Source: Phycisphaerales bacterium (GTDB lineage: Bacteria > Planctomycetota > Phycisphaerae > Phycisphaerales > UBA1924). From it: a stretch of DNA of 64,000 bases. Below the pieces are notes generated by a model that was not told the origin of the DNA, ran no database searches, and saw only the letters and a program-made list of their open reading frames with translations. Positions 63,961 through 64,000 of the stretch are shown here, piece by piece. Position numbers and translations under genes: made by a program. Where the stretch lies: contig JARGPA010000008.1 in the NCBI GenBank assembly GCA_029213305.1, forward strand, positions 58,768 to 122,767, read 5' to 3'. How positions within the stretch are numbered: position 1 is the first letter of the stretch; the number at the start of each line of letters is the position of its first letter.

Positions 63961-64000
63961 GCATCCGTAGCTCAGCTGGATAGAGCAATGGTTTCCTAAA
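63961..64000 (+). tRNA. tRNA-Arg (anticodon CCT), 5' part, cut by window edge
   Basis: The acceptor strand GCATCCG is followed by TA, a D-stem GCTC/GAGC with loop AGCTGGATA, A26, anticodon stem ATGGT and loop TTCCTAA, giving anticodon CCT at 63993-63996 or so. The 3' half lies beyond the window. It is read as arginine tRNA for AGG. Confidence 0.9.

Noticed and set aside
1..64000. CRISPR arrays, insertion sequences, prophage or integron
   Set aside because: I saw no regularly spaced repeats, transposase or integrase motifs, or cas genes in any part of the window.

Overview
The window looks like a stretch of chromosome from a member of the Planctomycetota, most likely the class Phycisphaerae. 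I infer this from the gene families, not from a marker-gene comparison. The signs are: secreted VCBS/FG-GAP proteins ending in a dockerin-like EF-hand pair, an exosortase with an EpsI-type partner, a zinc ribbon of the CPGC...CPECG style, small membrane proteins ending in the motif AAYIAEGS, and moderate GC content. Coding density is high. I see no insertion sequence, prophage, integrase or CRISPR array.

Layout. 1-8272: a truncated coiled-coil gene running off the left edge, an aldose epimerase, an EVE protein, an S41 peptidase, a membrane GGDEF/EAL protein and lipoyl synthase. 8646-21919: a seven-gene plus-strand cluster for envelope polysaccharide (export lipoprotein, exosortase, EpsI-like protein, giant TPR protein, Wzc-like co-polymerase, sugar epimerase, WecA/MraY-like initiating transferase). 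Several of its genes overlap or carry ribosome binding sites within the previous gene, so it is probably one operon. Its Wzc-like protein has lost the P-loop lysine and other kinase signature residues.

21940-29089: a flavin halogenase-like protein, tpiA, secG, yicC, a kinase-like phosphotransferase, a PDZ protein and a stand-alone SpoT-like HD hydrolase. 29178-40019: GH35 glycosidase, GNAT acetyltransferase, a zinc-ribbon membrane protein coupled to glmS, carB, and a HhH-GPD DNA glycosylase whose end overlaps carB. 40126-45244: a Deg-type protease with a clear terminator, an SdpR/SdpI-like operon with a consensus, apparently leaderless promoter, an alpha/beta hydrolase with a duplicated N-terminal domain, and a cupin. 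45281-51119: a minus-strand group (PfkB kinase, methyltransferase, nitronate monooxygenase-like), a double NTF2-like protein, and a compact PqiA/PqiB pair.

51120-52117 has no convincing gene. It holds a chain of strong hairpins ending in a classical terminator, read here as a candidate structured RNA of about 310 nt. After it come two paralogous VCBS/dockerin proteins, an unrecognised gene, twin small membrane proteins, a GH133 glycosidase divergent from guaB, a BAX-inhibitor-1 family protein, a small membrane protein, ychF and the start of a tRNA-Arg(CCT) cut by the right edge.

The most interesting items are the candidate RNA at 51697-52009, the degenerate Wzc-like protein inside an exosortase locus that lacks visible substrates and glycosyltransferases, and the leaderless SdpR/I-like operon. 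All functional calls come from reading motifs; no database search was run.
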